NCBI RefSeq assembly: GCF_006716565.1 | Contig: NZ_VFPG01000001.1 | Coordinates: 1,178,001-1,242,000 of the forward strand | Source: Nocardia bhagyanarayanae | GTDB lineage: Bacteria > Actinomycetota > Actinomycetes > Mycobacteriales > Mycobacteriaceae | Direction of reading: 5' to 3' | DNA length: 64,000 nucleotides | Shown here: one piece after another, positions 34,269 through 42,961 of the stretch | Numbering within the stretch: position 1 is the stretch's first letter | Layout of the letters: every line of letters starts with the position of its first letter | Made by a program: the position numbers and the translations under genes | The notes under the pieces: generated by a model | What the model was told of the DNA's origin: nothing | The model's database searches: none | What the model saw: the letters and a program-made list of their open reading frames with translations, nothing else

Positions 34269-35273
34269 GTGCCCGCCGCTGCCGCTCGCCCCGACTCCGA
34301 TGAGAGTACGGCGCGTCCTGAAGAGAGCCCAGTGCGTTCAGATGACAGCTTGCGTTCAGACAGTTCCGAGACCACCGATGAGGGTCCGGTGAGTGCCGAG
34401 AGCACCGCGCCGGCGCAGCCGAGCGGAGCCGAGGCGATGCCGCCGCTGGTCTCCGACTCGCAGACCTTCCGGCGCGCGGTCAAGGACATGGGCGACGGCT
34501 TCCGCCAGCGCGAACTATGGCTCTCGCTCGGCTGGCAGGACATCAAGCAGCGCTACCGGCGCTCGGTGCTCGGTCCGTTCTGGATCACCATCGCGACCGG
34601 CGTGCAGGCTGCGGCGATGGGCGTCCTGTACGCGACGCTGCTCGACCAGCCGCTGCGCGAATACCTGCCGTACGTGACCGTCGGGTTGATCGTCTGGAAT
34701 GTGATCCAGGCGAGCATTCTCGAGGGCTCGGAGGTGTTCATCGCCAACGAGGGCTTGATCAAACAGCTTCCGTCCGCGCTGAGCGTGCACGTCTATCGGT
34801 TGGTGTGGCGGCAGTTGCTGTTCTTCGCCCACAACATGGTCATCTATGTGGTGCTGCTCGGCGCGTTCGGGATATGGGAGAACCTGCGCTGGTCGAGCCT
34901 GCTCGCGATACCCGCGATCGGATTGATCTTCCTCAATTCGATGTGGGTGTCGATCGTGTTCGGCATCTTCAGCACCCGCTACCGCGATATCGCGCCGATT
35001 CTCAGCAGCACCACGCTGATGCTGTTCGTGCTGACGCCGGTCATGTGGACGACCAAGACCTTGGAAGAGCAGATCGGCGGCGCGAGCGATCGGGCCCGGC
35101 TGGTGGAGATCATCCCGACCTTCCACTACCTGGAGATCGTGCGCGCTCCGCTGCTCGGCGAGCCGCAGGAGCTTCGGCACTGGGTGATCGTCGGCACGAT
35201 CACCGTGGTCGGCTGGATCGTCGCCGCCTTCGCCATGAAGCAGTACCGTTCGCGCGTACCGTACTGGGTATAG
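34269..35273 (+). CDS. wzm: Galactan/polysaccharide ABC exporter permease Wzm
   Basis: The protein (334 residues) has a disordered Ser/Glu-rich N-terminal region of about 60 residues and then an ABC-2-type permease with six helices (about 100-330). RRSVLGPFWITIATG is the typical coupling-helix/first-helix region, and RYRDIAPILSS lies before helix five. It corresponds to mycobacterial Rv3783, which with the ATPase Rv3781 exports the lipid-linked galactan precursor. GTG 34269 is selected as the first start after a GGTAGGG sequence; the disordered N-terminus leaves the start uncertain. The ATPase gene follows by 11 bases. Confidence 0.88.
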   Translation: MPAAAARPDSDESTARPEESPVRSDDSLRSDSSETTDEGPVSAESTAPAQPSGAEAMPPLVSDSQTFRRAVKDMGDGFRQRELWLSLGWQDIKQRYRRSVLGPFWITIATGVQAAAMGVLYATLLDQPLREYLPYVTVGLIVWNVIQASILEGSEVFIANEGLIKQLPSALSVHVYRLVWRQLLFFAHNMVIYVVLLGAFGIWENLRWSSLLAIPAIGLIFLNSMWVSIVFGIFSTRYRDIAPILSSTTLMLFVLTPVMWTTKTLEEQIGGASDRARLVEIIPTFHYLEIVRAPLLGEPQELRHWVIVGTITVVGWIVAAFAMKQYRSRVPYWV

Positions 35274-35284
35274 GAGCCGCTGCG

Positions 35285-36136
35285 ATGAGCCGTGTGAGTA
35301 TCGAAACCCGCCAGGCGTGGGTCGAGTTCCCGATCTTCGACGCCAAATCGCGGTCCCTGAAGAAGGCGTTCCTCGGCAAGGCGGGCGGCGCGATCGGGCG
35401 CAACCAGTCCGACGTGGTGGTCGTCGAAGCGCTGCGCGACATCTCGCTGTCGCTGAAGGAGGGCGACCGGATCGGTCTGGTCGGCCACAACGGCGCCGGG
35501 AAATCGACGTTGCTGCGGCTGCTTTCGGGCATCTACGAACCGTCGAGGGGTAGCGCGCGCATTCGCGGGCGGGTGGCGCCGGTGTTCGATCTCGGCGTCG
35601 GCATGGACCCGGAGATCTCCGGTTACGAGAACATCATCATTCGCGGGCTCTTCCTCGGGCAGACCCGCAAGCAGATGCTTTCCAAGATCGACGAGATCGC
35701 GGAGTTCACCGAGCTCGGCGAATATCTGCAGATGCCGTTGCGCACCTATTCGACCGGTATGCGGGTGCGGTTGGCGATGGGCGTGGTCACCTCCATCGAC
35801 CCGGAGATTCTGCTGCTCGACGAGGGCATCGGCGCGGTCGACGCGGAATTCATGAAAAAAGCGCGGCTGCGGTTACAGGAACTCGTCGCGCGTTCTGGCA
35901 TCCTGGTGTTCGCCAGCCATTCCAATGAATTCCTCGCTCAGCTCTGCGATTCCGCGCTGTGGATCGATCACGGACAGATCCGTTTGCGCGGCGGCATCGA
36001 AGAGGTGGTGCGCGCCTACGAGGGTCCGGACGCCGGAAACCATGTCGCGACCGTGCTGAAGGAAATGGCAGCGGAGCGGGCGGCGACCGAAAAGACCGAG
36101 GACAGCGCACGAGAACTGGAGCGGAACAACGCATGA
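35285..36136 (+). CDS. wzt: Galactan/polysaccharide ABC exporter ATPase Wzt
   Basis: This 283-residue ATPase has Walker A GLVGHNGAGKSTLLRLL, the Wzt-type signature YSTGMRVRLAMG and Walker B EILLLDEGIGAVD with H-loop FASHSNEF. The conserved N-terminal HVEFP-like VEFPIFDAKSRSLK and the GRVAPVFDLGVGMDPE segment are characteristic of polysaccharide exporters. It lacks the C-terminal carbohydrate-binding domain seen in E. coli O9a Wzt, as does mycobacterial Rv3781. Its TGA overlaps the glfT1 ATG (36133-36136), so export and galactan initiation are translationally linked. Confidence 0.9.
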   Translation: MSRVSIETRQAWVEFPIFDAKSRSLKKAFLGKAGGAIGRNQSDVVVVEALRDISLSLKEGDRIGLVGHNGAGKSTLLRLLSGIYEPSRGSARIRGRVAPVFDLGVGMDPEISGYENIIIRGLFLGQTRKQMLSKIDEIAEFTELGEYLQMPLRTYSTGMRVRLAMGVVTSIDPEILLLDEGIGAVDAEFMKKARLRLQELVARSGILVFASHSNEFLAQLCDSALWIDHGQIRLRGGIEEVVRAYEGPDAGNHVATVLKEMAAERAATEKTEDSARELERNNA

Positions 36137-37128
36137 ACGAGCCGACCGGGCAGAACGCCCCGATCACCGCTGGGGCCGACGCCCCGGTCGACTCGCCCGC
36201 GCCGGAGGTGGTCTACACGCCCACCGACACCGGGCCGGACGCCCGCGTCATCGCCGTCGTGGTCACCCACAAGCGCCGTGAGCTGCTTGCCGAATCGCTG
36301 AAGGTCGTCGCCTCGCAGTCCCGGCCGGTCGATCACCTCATCGTGATCGACAACGGCAACGAGCCCGAGGTCGCCGAACTGGTGAAGCAGCAGCCGGTCG
36401 AGACGACCTACCTGGGCTCGGCCCACAACCTCGGCGGCGCGGGCGGTTTCGCGCTCGGCATCCTGCACGCGCTGTCCCAGGGCGCGGACTGGGTGTGGCT
36501 GGCCGACGACGACGGCAGGCCCGAGGGCGCCGAGGTGCTCGCCACGCTGCTGGGCTGCGCGAAGCGGCACGGCCTCGCCGAAGTCTCCCCCGTCGTCTGC
36601 GATATCGACGACCCGGACCGGCTGGCCTTCCCGCTGCGCCGCGGCGTGGTGTGGCGGCGGTTGCGCTCCGAGCTCGGCGACGAGGACTTCCTGCCGGGCA
36701 TCGCGTCGCTGTTCAACGGCGCGCTCATCGCCACGGCGGCGGTCGACCTGATCGGCGTGCCGGACCTGCGCCTGTTCGTGCGCGGCGACGAGGTCGAGGT
36801 ACACCGGCGGCTGGTCCGCTCGGGCCTACCCTTCGGCACCTGCCTACAGACGGCCTACCTGCATCCCAACGGCGCCGCCGAGTTCAAGCCGATCCTGGGC
36901 GGCCGGATGCACACCCAGTACCCCGACGACCCGGTGAAGCGCTATTTCACCTACCGCAACCGCGGCTACCTGATGGCTCAGCCGGGTATGCGAAAGCTGT
37001 TGCCGCAGGAGTGGATCCGATTCTCCTGGTTCTTCCTCGTCACCCGCCGCGATCCCGCGGGTCTGAAGGAGTGGTTCCACTTGCGCTCGCTCGGGCGAAA
37101 CGAGCAGTTCGGCAAGCCGGAGAAGTAG
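36133..37128 (+). CDS. glfT1: Galactofuranosyltransferase GlfT1
   Basis: This 331-residue GT2 enzyme adds the first galactofuranose residues to the rhamnosyl-GlcNAc-diphosphoryl-decaprenol linker. After a Pro-rich tail it has VIAVVVTHKRRELLAESL, the nucleotide-binding VIDNGNEPE, NLGGAGGFALGI, the metal motif WLADDDGRPEG (about residue 135), and the acceptor-site region LFVRGDEVEVHRRL. It corresponds to Rv3782, placed between the same Wzm/Wzt genes. No membrane segment is predicted; it acts on the cytoplasmic face of the membrane. Confidence 0.92.
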   Translation: MNEPTGQNAPITAGADAPVDSPAPEVVYTPTDTGPDARVIAVVVTHKRRELLAESLKVVASQSRPVDHLIVIDNGNEPEVAELVKQQPVETTYLGSAHNLGGAGGFALGILHALSQGADWVWLADDDGRPEGAEVLATLLGCAKRHGLAEVSPVVCDIDDPDRLAFPLRRGVVWRRLRSELGDEDFLPGIASLFNGALIATAAVDLIGVPDLRLFVRGDEVEVHRRLVRSGLPFGTCLQTAYLHPNGAAEFKPILGGRMHTQYPDDPVKRYFTYRNRGYLMAQPGMRKLLPQEWIRFSWFFLVTRRDPAGLKEWFHLRSLGRNEQFGKPEK

Positions 37129-37242
37129 TTCGATCCCGGCGAGAGCACAAGCGGGCCGATAAATCGGTTGCGGGGGTGGCTCGGCGTCTGGCAAGGTTTC
37201 GGGGAGTTGGCGGTTCGAGACGGAAGTGAGGAGGTGGAGATC

Positions 37243-37332
37243 GTGACGACGAACGTTCGGGTTGTCGTGCCCGCGTGCGCCGCGCTGCCGCGTGCCGCCG
37301 CACCGCACTCCACCTCTGTTTCCTCTCGCTGA
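37243..37332 (+). CDS. Putative 29-residue leader peptide upstream of rsgA
   Basis: A GTG at 37243 follows AGGAGG (37229-37234) with an eight-base spacer, the strongest ribosome-binding site nearby. The frame encodes VTTNVRVVVPACAALPRAAA, then PHSTSVSSR, and stops 43 bases before the rsgA start. It is not membrane-like. Short actinomycete leader peptides with strong ribosome-binding sites and a central Cys can regulate downstream genes by translational attenuation. Whether this one does so is inference. Confidence 0.45.
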   Translation: MTTNVRVVVPACAALPRAAAPHSTSVSSR

Positions 37333-37375
37333 ACCCCGGTCGGGTTCGGCGCCCGACGAATGGATTCCTCCCATC

Positions 37376-38422
37376 ATGGTCGACTACGACCTGCTCGTCC
37401 CTTACGGCTGGACGGAAGCCGTAGCCAATGAATACGCCGCGCTCATCGACGACGGGTGCGTGCCTGCGCGGGTGATCCGGATGGATCGCAGCGAATGCGA
37501 TGTGGCGACGCCGGAAGGGTGGGCGCGGGCCAAGTGCCCGCGCTCGGATGCCGAGCCGAGCGGCTTGTGCACCGGCGACTGGGTGAGCCTCGACGCGCAG
37601 CGCAACGTGCGCGCGCTGCTGCCGCGCCGCTCCGCGATCGTGCGCTCCACGGCGTCGCGGCGGTCCGAGGGTCAAGTGCTCGCCGCCAATGTGGACACCG
37701 TGCTGGTCTGCACGGCAGCCGACGGCGATGTCGACCTCGGCCGGATCGAACGGATGCTCGCCCTGGCGTGGGAGAGCAACGCGCAACCGGTCGTCGTGCT
37801 CACCAAAGCCGATGCGGCCGAGGACATTCCCATCGAAAGCGTGCAGGCCGTCGCGCCCGGTGCGACGGTGCTCGCGGTCAGCGCGTCCAGCGGATACGGG
37901 ATCGATGTGCTCACCGCCGTGCTCGACGGGACGGTCGCGCTGATCGGCCCGTCCGGCGCGGGCAAGTCGACGCTGGCCAACGCGCTGCTCGGCGCGGAAG
38001 TGTTCGCCACCAACGCCGTTCGCGCGGTGGACAAGAAGGGCAGGCACACCACCGTGCACCGGGAGTTGCGCCCGCTGCCCAACGGCGGAACGCTCATCGA
38101 CACGCCAGGTCTGCGCGGGATCGGTCTGTGGGATGCCGCCGAAGGCATCGAGAAGACCTTCAGCGACATCGAAACCTTCGCGGCGGACTGCCGTTTCGCC
38201 GACTGCTCGCACGAGGGCGAACCCGGCTGCGCGGTGCGCGAGGCCATCGAGACCGGGGCGCTCACCCAGCGCCGGTTCGACAGCTATCGCAAGCTCGCCA
38301 AGGAGAACGCGTGGATGGAGGCCAGGGCCGACAAACGGTTGCAGGCCGAACGCGATCGCGCTTGGCGCGGCATCAGGAAGCAGCAACGCCAGATGTACCG
38401 GGAGCGGGGATCGCGGCGCTGA
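37376..38422 (+). CDS. rsgA: Ribosome biogenesis GTPase RsgA
   Basis: This 348-residue circularly permuted GTPase helps mature the 30S ribosomal subunit. The motif order is permuted as required: G4 VVLTKAD (about residue 145), G5 VSASSG (about 170), then G1 GPSGAGKSTL (about 200), G2 around KKGRHTT and G3 DTPGLR. An N-terminal OB-fold region and a C-terminal zinc site (CRFADCSHEGEPGC) complete the architecture. The C-terminus is basic and helical (KLAKENAWMEARADKR). ATG 37376 has no strong ribosome-binding site, in contrast to the leader ORF upstream. Confidence 0.92.
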   Translation: MVDYDLLVPYGWTEAVANEYAALIDDGCVPARVIRMDRSECDVATPEGWARAKCPRSDAEPSGLCTGDWVSLDAQRNVRALLPRRSAIVRSTASRRSEGQVLAANVDTVLVCTAADGDVDLGRIERMLALAWESNAQPVVVLTKADAAEDIPIESVQAVAPGATVLAVSASSGYGIDVLTAVLDGTVALIGPSGAGKSTLANALLGAEVFATNAVRAVDKKGRHTTVHRELRPLPNGGTLIDTPGLRGIGLWDAAEGIEKTFSDIETFAADCRFADCSHEGEPGCAVREAIETGALTQRRFDSYRKLAKENAWMEARADKRLQAERDRAWRGIRKQQRQMYRERGSRR

Positions 38423-38432
38423 TCTCCTGAGT

Positions 38433-38471
38433 GAGGCCGCCGAGCACCGGCAACGGGCGCTCGGCGGCCTC
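38433..38471 (+). terminator. Strong hairpin after rsgA
   Basis: GAGGCCGCCGAGC (38433-38445) pairs perfectly with GCTCGGCGGCCTC (38459-38471) around a 13-base loop. It begins 11 bases after the rsgA stop. There is no U-tract, common in actinomycete terminators. Confidence 0.65.
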
Positions 38472-38475
38472 GCCA

Positions 38476-38497
38476 CCTATGCAACTGGTTGCATAGG
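38476..38497. promoter_or_regulatory. Palindromic operator upstream of an SDR gene
   Basis: CCTATGCAAC and GTTGCATAGG form a perfect 10+10 inverted repeat around TG. It ends 79 bases before the SDR start codon and lies just downstream of the rsgA terminator. Size and symmetry suit a dimeric MarR- or TetR-type repressor; the inner ATGCAAC/GTTGCAT resembles MarR sites. No regulator gene is adjacent. Confidence 0.6.
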
Positions 38498-38575
38498 GCG
38501 CTGCGATACGCTTAGCCTGCAAGACGTGGCGTCGCGGGCGCGTCTCGTCCGCGGCACGAACGACAGGAGCAGGTC

Positions 38576-39427
38576 ATGACGGAACCGGGTTCGAAGCCGC
38601 TGGCGGGCAGGACGTTGATCATGTCGGGCGGCAGCCGGGGCATCGGTCTGGAGATCGCCAAGCGCGCCGCGGCCGACGGCGCCAACATCACGCTGATCGC
38701 CAAGACCGATCAGCCGCACCCCAAGCTCCCCGGCACGATCCACACCGCGGCGGCGGAACTCGAGGAGGCGGGCGGGCAGGTGCTGCCCTTCGTCGGCGAC
38801 GTGCGCATCGATGAGTCGGTGGCCGAAGCGGTGCGCCAGACGGTCGAACGTTTCGGCGGCATCGACATCGTGGTGAACAACGCCTCGGCGATCGATCTGT
38901 CCAACACCGACGCCCTATCGATGAAGAAATACGACCTGATGCAGGACATCAACTGCCGAGGCAGCTTCCTGCTGTCCAAGCTGAGCCTGCCGTACCTGCG
39001 CGAGTCGGCCAAGGCCGGGCGCAACCCGCACATCCTGACCCTGTCTCCGCCGCTGAATCTGGACCCCAAGTGGGCGGGCGCTTCGCTCGGCTACACCATC
39101 GCCAAGTACGGCATGTCGCTCACCACGCTCGGCCTGGCCGAAGAGCTGAAGAACGACGGCATCGGCGTGAACTCGCTGTGGCCGCGCACCACCATCGCCA
39201 CCGCCGCGGTCCGCAACCTGCTCGGCGGCGACCAGATGATCGCCACCTCGCGCACCCCCGACATCTACGCCGACTCCGCCTACCTGGTGCTCACCTCGCC
39301 CGCTGAGAAGACCACCGGCAACTTCTTCATCGATGACGAGGTGCTCGCCGCCCACGGCATCACCGATCTCGACAAATACCGCGTCGTCCCGGGCGACGCC
39401 GAGCTCACCACCGACCTCTTCCTCTGA
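38576..39427 (+). CDS. SDR-family oxidoreductase (HSDL2-like)
   Basis: The protein (283 residues) is a classical short-chain dehydrogenase: cofactor motif MSGGSRGIGLEIA, DVRIDESV, VVNNASAIDL, and the catalytic pair in SLGYTIAKYGMSLT (Tyr about 176, Lys about 180). After GIGVNSLWPRTTIATAAV the chain resembles human HSDL2 and bacterial relatives, without their SCP2 domain. The arrangement suggests action on a fatty-acyl or sterol-like substrate. It is preceded by the palindromic operator and AGGAG, and followed by 190 bases without a gene. Confidence 0.85.
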   Translation: MTEPGSKPLAGRTLIMSGGSRGIGLEIAKRAAADGANITLIAKTDQPHPKLPGTIHTAAAELEEAGGQVLPFVGDVRIDESVAEAVRQTVERFGGIDIVVNNASAIDLSNTDALSMKKYDLMQDINCRGSFLLSKLSLPYLRESAKAGRNPHILTLSPPLNLDPKWAGASLGYTIAKYGMSLTTLGLAEELKNDGIGVNSLWPRTTIATAAVRNLLGGDQMIATSRTPDIYADSAYLVLTSPAEKTTGNFFIDDEVLAAHGITDLDKYRVVPGDAELTTDLFL

Positions 39428-39619
39428 ACACACCACCGGTTCACCGACCGAAGGTCACCTTCACCGGGTCCGGCGGGGTCGAGGTCACCTTCGGTCGGAA
39501 TGTTCGGCAAGCTGCCCACGGGCCACCGATCGCCTATTGCCTGAAAGTCGCTGGCGGAGAAGTGTGGGATGTACCGGTGGCGCCACCGGGCGCTGCCTCG
39601 TGCAGAAAGGGGGTGGATC

Positions 39620-40240
39620 GTGTTCGCACGTTCTACCACTATTCACGCGCAACCCACCGCTATAGAGGCCGGGATTGCGCACGTGCGCGACGAAGTAATG
39701 CCCGCGCTGGAAGGCATGCCGGGCTGTATCGGGTTGTCGTTGCTGGTCGACCGGGGATCCGGGCGTTGCATCATCACGACGGCGTGGGAAACCGAGCAGG
39801 CGATGCGCGACAGCGCGGTCCGGGTCCGGCCGATCCGGGAACGGGCGGCGGAGACGTTCCGCGGTAACGCGGAAGTCGAAGAGTGGGAGATCGCGGTGCT
39901 GCACCGCGACCATCGCTCGCAAGAGGGCGCCTGCGTGCGCGCGGTCTGGGTCGAGGGCGACCCGAATCGAGCCGACGCGGCGATCGAGGGCTACAAGTCC
40001 CGTGCGCTGCCGGGGATGGAAGAGCTAGAGGGTTTCTGCAGCGCGAGCCTGATGGTCCACCGGGCCTCCGGACGCGGCGTCTCCTGCACCACGTTCGACA
40101 GCGCCGACGCGATGGACCGCAACCGCGAGCAAGCCAAGCGGATCCGCGAGGCCAACACCCGGAACATGGGCCTCCGGGTGACCGACGTCGCCGAATTCGA
40201 GCTGGCACTCGCGCATCTGCGCGTACCCGAACTGGTCTGA
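39620..40240 (+). CDS. Tandem ferredoxin-like (ABM-type) protein
   Basis: The 206-residue protein consists of two ferredoxin-like halves of about 100 residues with similar patterns: [27 protein letters not shown] in the first and [23 protein letters not shown] in the second. This is the layout of dimeric alpha/beta-barrel antibiotic-biosynthesis-monooxygenase-like domains fused in one chain. Catalytic residues are not identifiable. The GTG start at 39620 is supported by AAGGGGGTGG just upstream; longer frames lack this. Confidence 0.75.
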   Translation: MFARSTTIHAQPTAIEAGIAHVRDEVMPALEGMPGCIGLSLLVDRGSGRCIITTAWETEQAMRDSAVRVRPIRERAAETFRGNAEVEEWEIAVLHRDHRSQEGACVRAVWVEGDPNRADAAIEGYKSRALPGMEELEGFCSASLMVHRASGRGVSCTTFDSADAMDRNREQAKRIREANTRNMGLRVTDVAEFELALAHLRVPELV

Positions 40241-40282
40241 TACCAGCGCGGCGCCGTCGGATGGACGGCGCCGCGGCCCGGC

Positions 40283-42181
40283 TCAGTCGTTGATGCCGTA
40301 GAGGCGCTCCCAGTTGGCACGGCTGGTGAGTTCCGGCATGGCGGCGCGGTAGCGCTCCTGCAGGTCGGGCAGCTCGCGGCGCAGGCGGCGCAGCACACGG
40401 AACGTCCGCAGCAGCAGCTGGCGGGCGCGGGCTTTGTCGCGCTGTCGCACCCGGACGCCGGACTGCGAGGCGTCGGTGACCACGACGTGGTCGAACAGCG
40501 AGACGTGCCACCAGTGCGCGTCCTCGCGGGTGACCCCGATCAGGCCGTGCTGGGTGCGGCCGAACCACTGGTTGATCGCGCGCTTGACGAGCACCAGCGC
40601 TTCCCGGCTCGGCTCGCCGCTCGCCCTGCGCAGCTGGATGTCGGCCGCGCGCACCGGCGGCGTCGCGGCCGGGTGCTTGATCGTCTCGCCGTAGTCGGCG
40701 CGGCTGGTGCGGGCGGCGGCCAGCGCGGCGATGCCGCCGTCGCGCAGGATCTTCGGGCCCTCGAGGAAGTCCTCGATGCCCTGCAACGTCGTGTGCACCA
40801 GCCCGTACTGCATGGCGACCAGGTGCTCGGCGATGTTGCGGAACAGCTGCTTGGTGATCTTCTTGCCGTCCAGATCGGCGTGCATGGCTCCGACGATCAG
40901 CGAGTTGCGCGTGCTGAAGTAGCGCGCCCAGTCGTCGTAGTCCTTCCAGTAGAAGTCCGCGTGCCAGACCGCCGCGTTGGGCAGCGTGACGGTCACGAAC
41001 CCGTGCTCGCGCGCCCGCACGCCGTACTCGACGTCGTCCCACTGGAAGAAGATCGGGATCGGCAGGCCGATCTTCGCGACCACCTCGGCCGGGATCAGGC
41101 AGGTCCACCAGGCGTTGTAGCCGGCGTCGACGCGGCGCTCCTGGTTCTTCTTGAGCATGCTCGTGTTGCGCAGCGCCTTGGGCACCTTCTGGCCGTGCCG
41201 CAGCTCGTGCAGGTGCACCTCTTCGGCGCCGACGTTGAGGTAGTCGGGGTTGAGCAGGAACAGCATCTGCGCGCCCACCAGGGTGGGTTCCACGGTCAGG
41301 TTGGCGAAGGCGTTGAGCCGCAGCACCGTTTCCGGCTCGCAGAGGATGTCGTCGTCCATCAGGATGACGTCCGCGTGCTCGTTGACCGCGGAGACCTCGT
41401 ACAGACCGCGCGTGAAACCGCCCGCGCCGCCGAGATTCGGCTGCCGGATGTAGCGCAGCTTGTCGCCGAAGACGGGCTGCACCTCCTGATAGCGCGGCCG
41501 GTCCTGCACCAGGTCGGTGCCCTGGTCCACCACGTAGACCGCGTCGATGGCGGCGAGCACCGTGGGGTCGGAGGCCAGCGCGGCCACCGTCTCGGCGCAG
41601 TCGGCGGCGCGGTTGAACGTGCAGATCGCGATGGCCACCGGGCGAACCCGCTCGGGCGCGACGGAGGTCCAGGTGAGTTCGGAGATGCCGAGCTCGCCGC
41701 CGTCGGCGTCGAACTCCAGCCACAGCGCGCCGCCGTCGACGTACTGGTCGAGCGGCGCGGTCAGGGTGAGCGGGCCGCTCGCGTCGACCTTGGCGGTGTC
41801 GATGATCCTGCGGTGGCCCGCGATGTCGGAGGCGACCAGGCGGACCCTGGCCTTCTTCGTCACGTCGAGCACCATCGTGGCGCGCACCTCGGTGACCGTT
41901 GTCCAGCGCTGCCAGTAGCTGGCAGCGAACCGGCCGAAGTAGGTGTTGGTGTGGGCGGTGGCGCCCTTCTCCAGGCGCAGCGCCTGTCGTTCGCGTGCGG
42001 CGCGCCCCTTGACCACCGCGTAGAGTTCGTCGCTCACCTTGGCCGATGGACCGGTGAAGATGCCCCGCTGCAGGACCATCCGGTCCGGCGCCCGATGATC
42101 GGCACGCAGCGAGGCGGGCGCGGCGGCAGGCGTAGCGTGCTCGTTCGGTTCGGTAACGGCCTGGGTAGCCGACTGCTCCAT
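40283..42181 (-). CDS. GlfT2-like galactofuranosyltransferase
   Basis: The protein (632 residues) follows the GlfT2 layout: an N-terminal beta-sandwich with YFGRFAASYWQRWTTV (about 80-180), a GT-A domain with IAICTFNRAADC, VVDQGTDLV, QPNLGGAGGF, the metal motif LMDDDILCEP, and YNAWWTCLIP, the catalytic-region QWDDVEYGVRAREHG, VWHADFYWKD, and a helical C-terminal domain. GlfT2 polymerises galactofuranose with alternating linkages in arabinogalactan. In mycobacteria glfT2 lies beside glf (UDP-galactopyranose mutase); no glf is here, so it may be the main enzyme relocated or a paralogue. ATG 42181 is chosen since upstream sequence has no homology. Confidence 0.82.
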   Translation of the reverse strand: MEQSATQAVTEPNEHATPAAAPASLRADHRAPDRMVLQRGIFTGPSAKVSDELYAVVKGRAARERQALRLEKGATAHTNTYFGRFAASYWQRWTTVTEVRATMVLDVTKKARVRLVASDIAGHRRIIDTAKVDASGPLTLTAPLDQYVDGGALWLEFDADGGELGISELTWTSVAPERVRPVAIAICTFNRAADCAETVAALASDPTVLAAIDAVYVVDQGTDLVQDRPRYQEVQPVFGDKLRYIRQPNLGGAGGFTRGLYEVSAVNEHADVILMDDDILCEPETVLRLNAFANLTVEPTLVGAQMLFLLNPDYLNVGAEEVHLHELRHGQKVPKALRNTSMLKKNQERRVDAGYNAWWTCLIPAEVVAKIGLPIPIFFQWDDVEYGVRAREHGFVTVTLPNAAVWHADFYWKDYDDWARYFSTRNSLIVGAMHADLDGKKITKQLFRNIAEHLVAMQYGLVHTTLQGIEDFLEGPKILRDGGIAALAAARTSRADYGETIKHPAATPPVRAADIQLRRASGEPSREALVLVKRAINQWFGRTQHGLIGVTREDAHWWHVSLFDHVVVTDASQSGVRVRQRDKARARQLLLRTFRVLRRLRRELPDLQERYRAAMPELTSRANWERLYGIND

Positions 42182-42308
42182 GAAGTCCTCGAAATCCTCA
42201 TTTTTTGCCGACGGGACAGACACGCCCCTGGATGCCGTGCGCGGCGGGAGCGAGGATATCAACCGACGTCGGAGCCCGCCCGTCCAGCAACCAGGGGTAC
42301 CGCACCCG

Positions 42309-42872
42309 TTATTGTTGCTGACTATTTGCCGATTTGCCGGTGAAGACGAATTTGTCGTACGCCCAATACCGGAAGACCACCGCGACGATCTGACCGACCA
42401 GCGTTCCCGAGATGTTGTCCGAGAGCGGACTCGACAGGTCGAGAACGTAGCGGGAGAACCCGAGGCAGCCCAGTTGCAGTCCGATGGCGACGACATTGAA
42501 CACGGCGTAGAGCAGATACTCGCGCGCCGGATTGTCGGTCTGCTTGTCGCCGAAGGTCCACCACTTGTTGCCGAAGTAGGTCACCACCGTCGCCACCGCG
42601 ATCGCGATGATCTTGGCGGGCAGCGGCGCGTGGAAAAGCACGCCCTCGCCGCCCCAGAACACCAGCACGTTGTAGGTGCCCGCGTCGACGAGGAAACCGA
42701 TCGCGCCGACCACGAGGAAGGCCGCGCCCTTGCGCAGCGCCGCGACCAGCTTCGTGATCAGCGACTCGCTCGGCGGGACCGGGGTCGGCGCGGACGCCTC
42801 GGCGGACACGGAGCGCTCGGGCGCCGTCACGGGCTGCTCGGGGAAAGACACCGGGCGACGGTACCCCAGCAC
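42309..42872 (-). CDS. GtrA-family membrane protein (divergent from GT2)
   Basis: The protein (187 residues) has a disordered N-terminus (about 45 residues) and four membrane helices. The GtrA hallmark is present: FLVVGAIGFLVDAGTYNVLVF at about residue 52 and the NKWWTFGDK loop near 100. GtrA proteins are proposed flippases for polyprenyl-phosphate-linked sugars in glycosylation of surface polymers. The divergent gene 89 bases away encodes a polyprenyl-phosphate-type GT2, a usual partner. The GTG start at 42872 has GAGG upstream; GTG 42851 is possible. Confidence 0.82.
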   Translation of the reverse strand: MLGYRRPVSFPEQPVTAPERSVSAEASAPTPVPPSESLITKLVAALRKGAAFLVVGAIGFLVDAGTYNVLVFWGGEGVLFHAPLPAKIIAIAVATVVTYFGNKWWTFGDKQTDNPAREYLLYAVFNVVAIGLQLGCLGFSRYVLDLSSPLSDNISGTLVGQIVAVVFRYWAYDKFVFTGKSANSQQQ

Positions 42873-42961
42873 CCGAATGCCTCGGGTGCGCGCCGGAGGT
42901 CCCGAGCCATGTACCCTCCCCCGTGTTCCCCATTCACGCCGACATCGAGGAATGACCCCGG

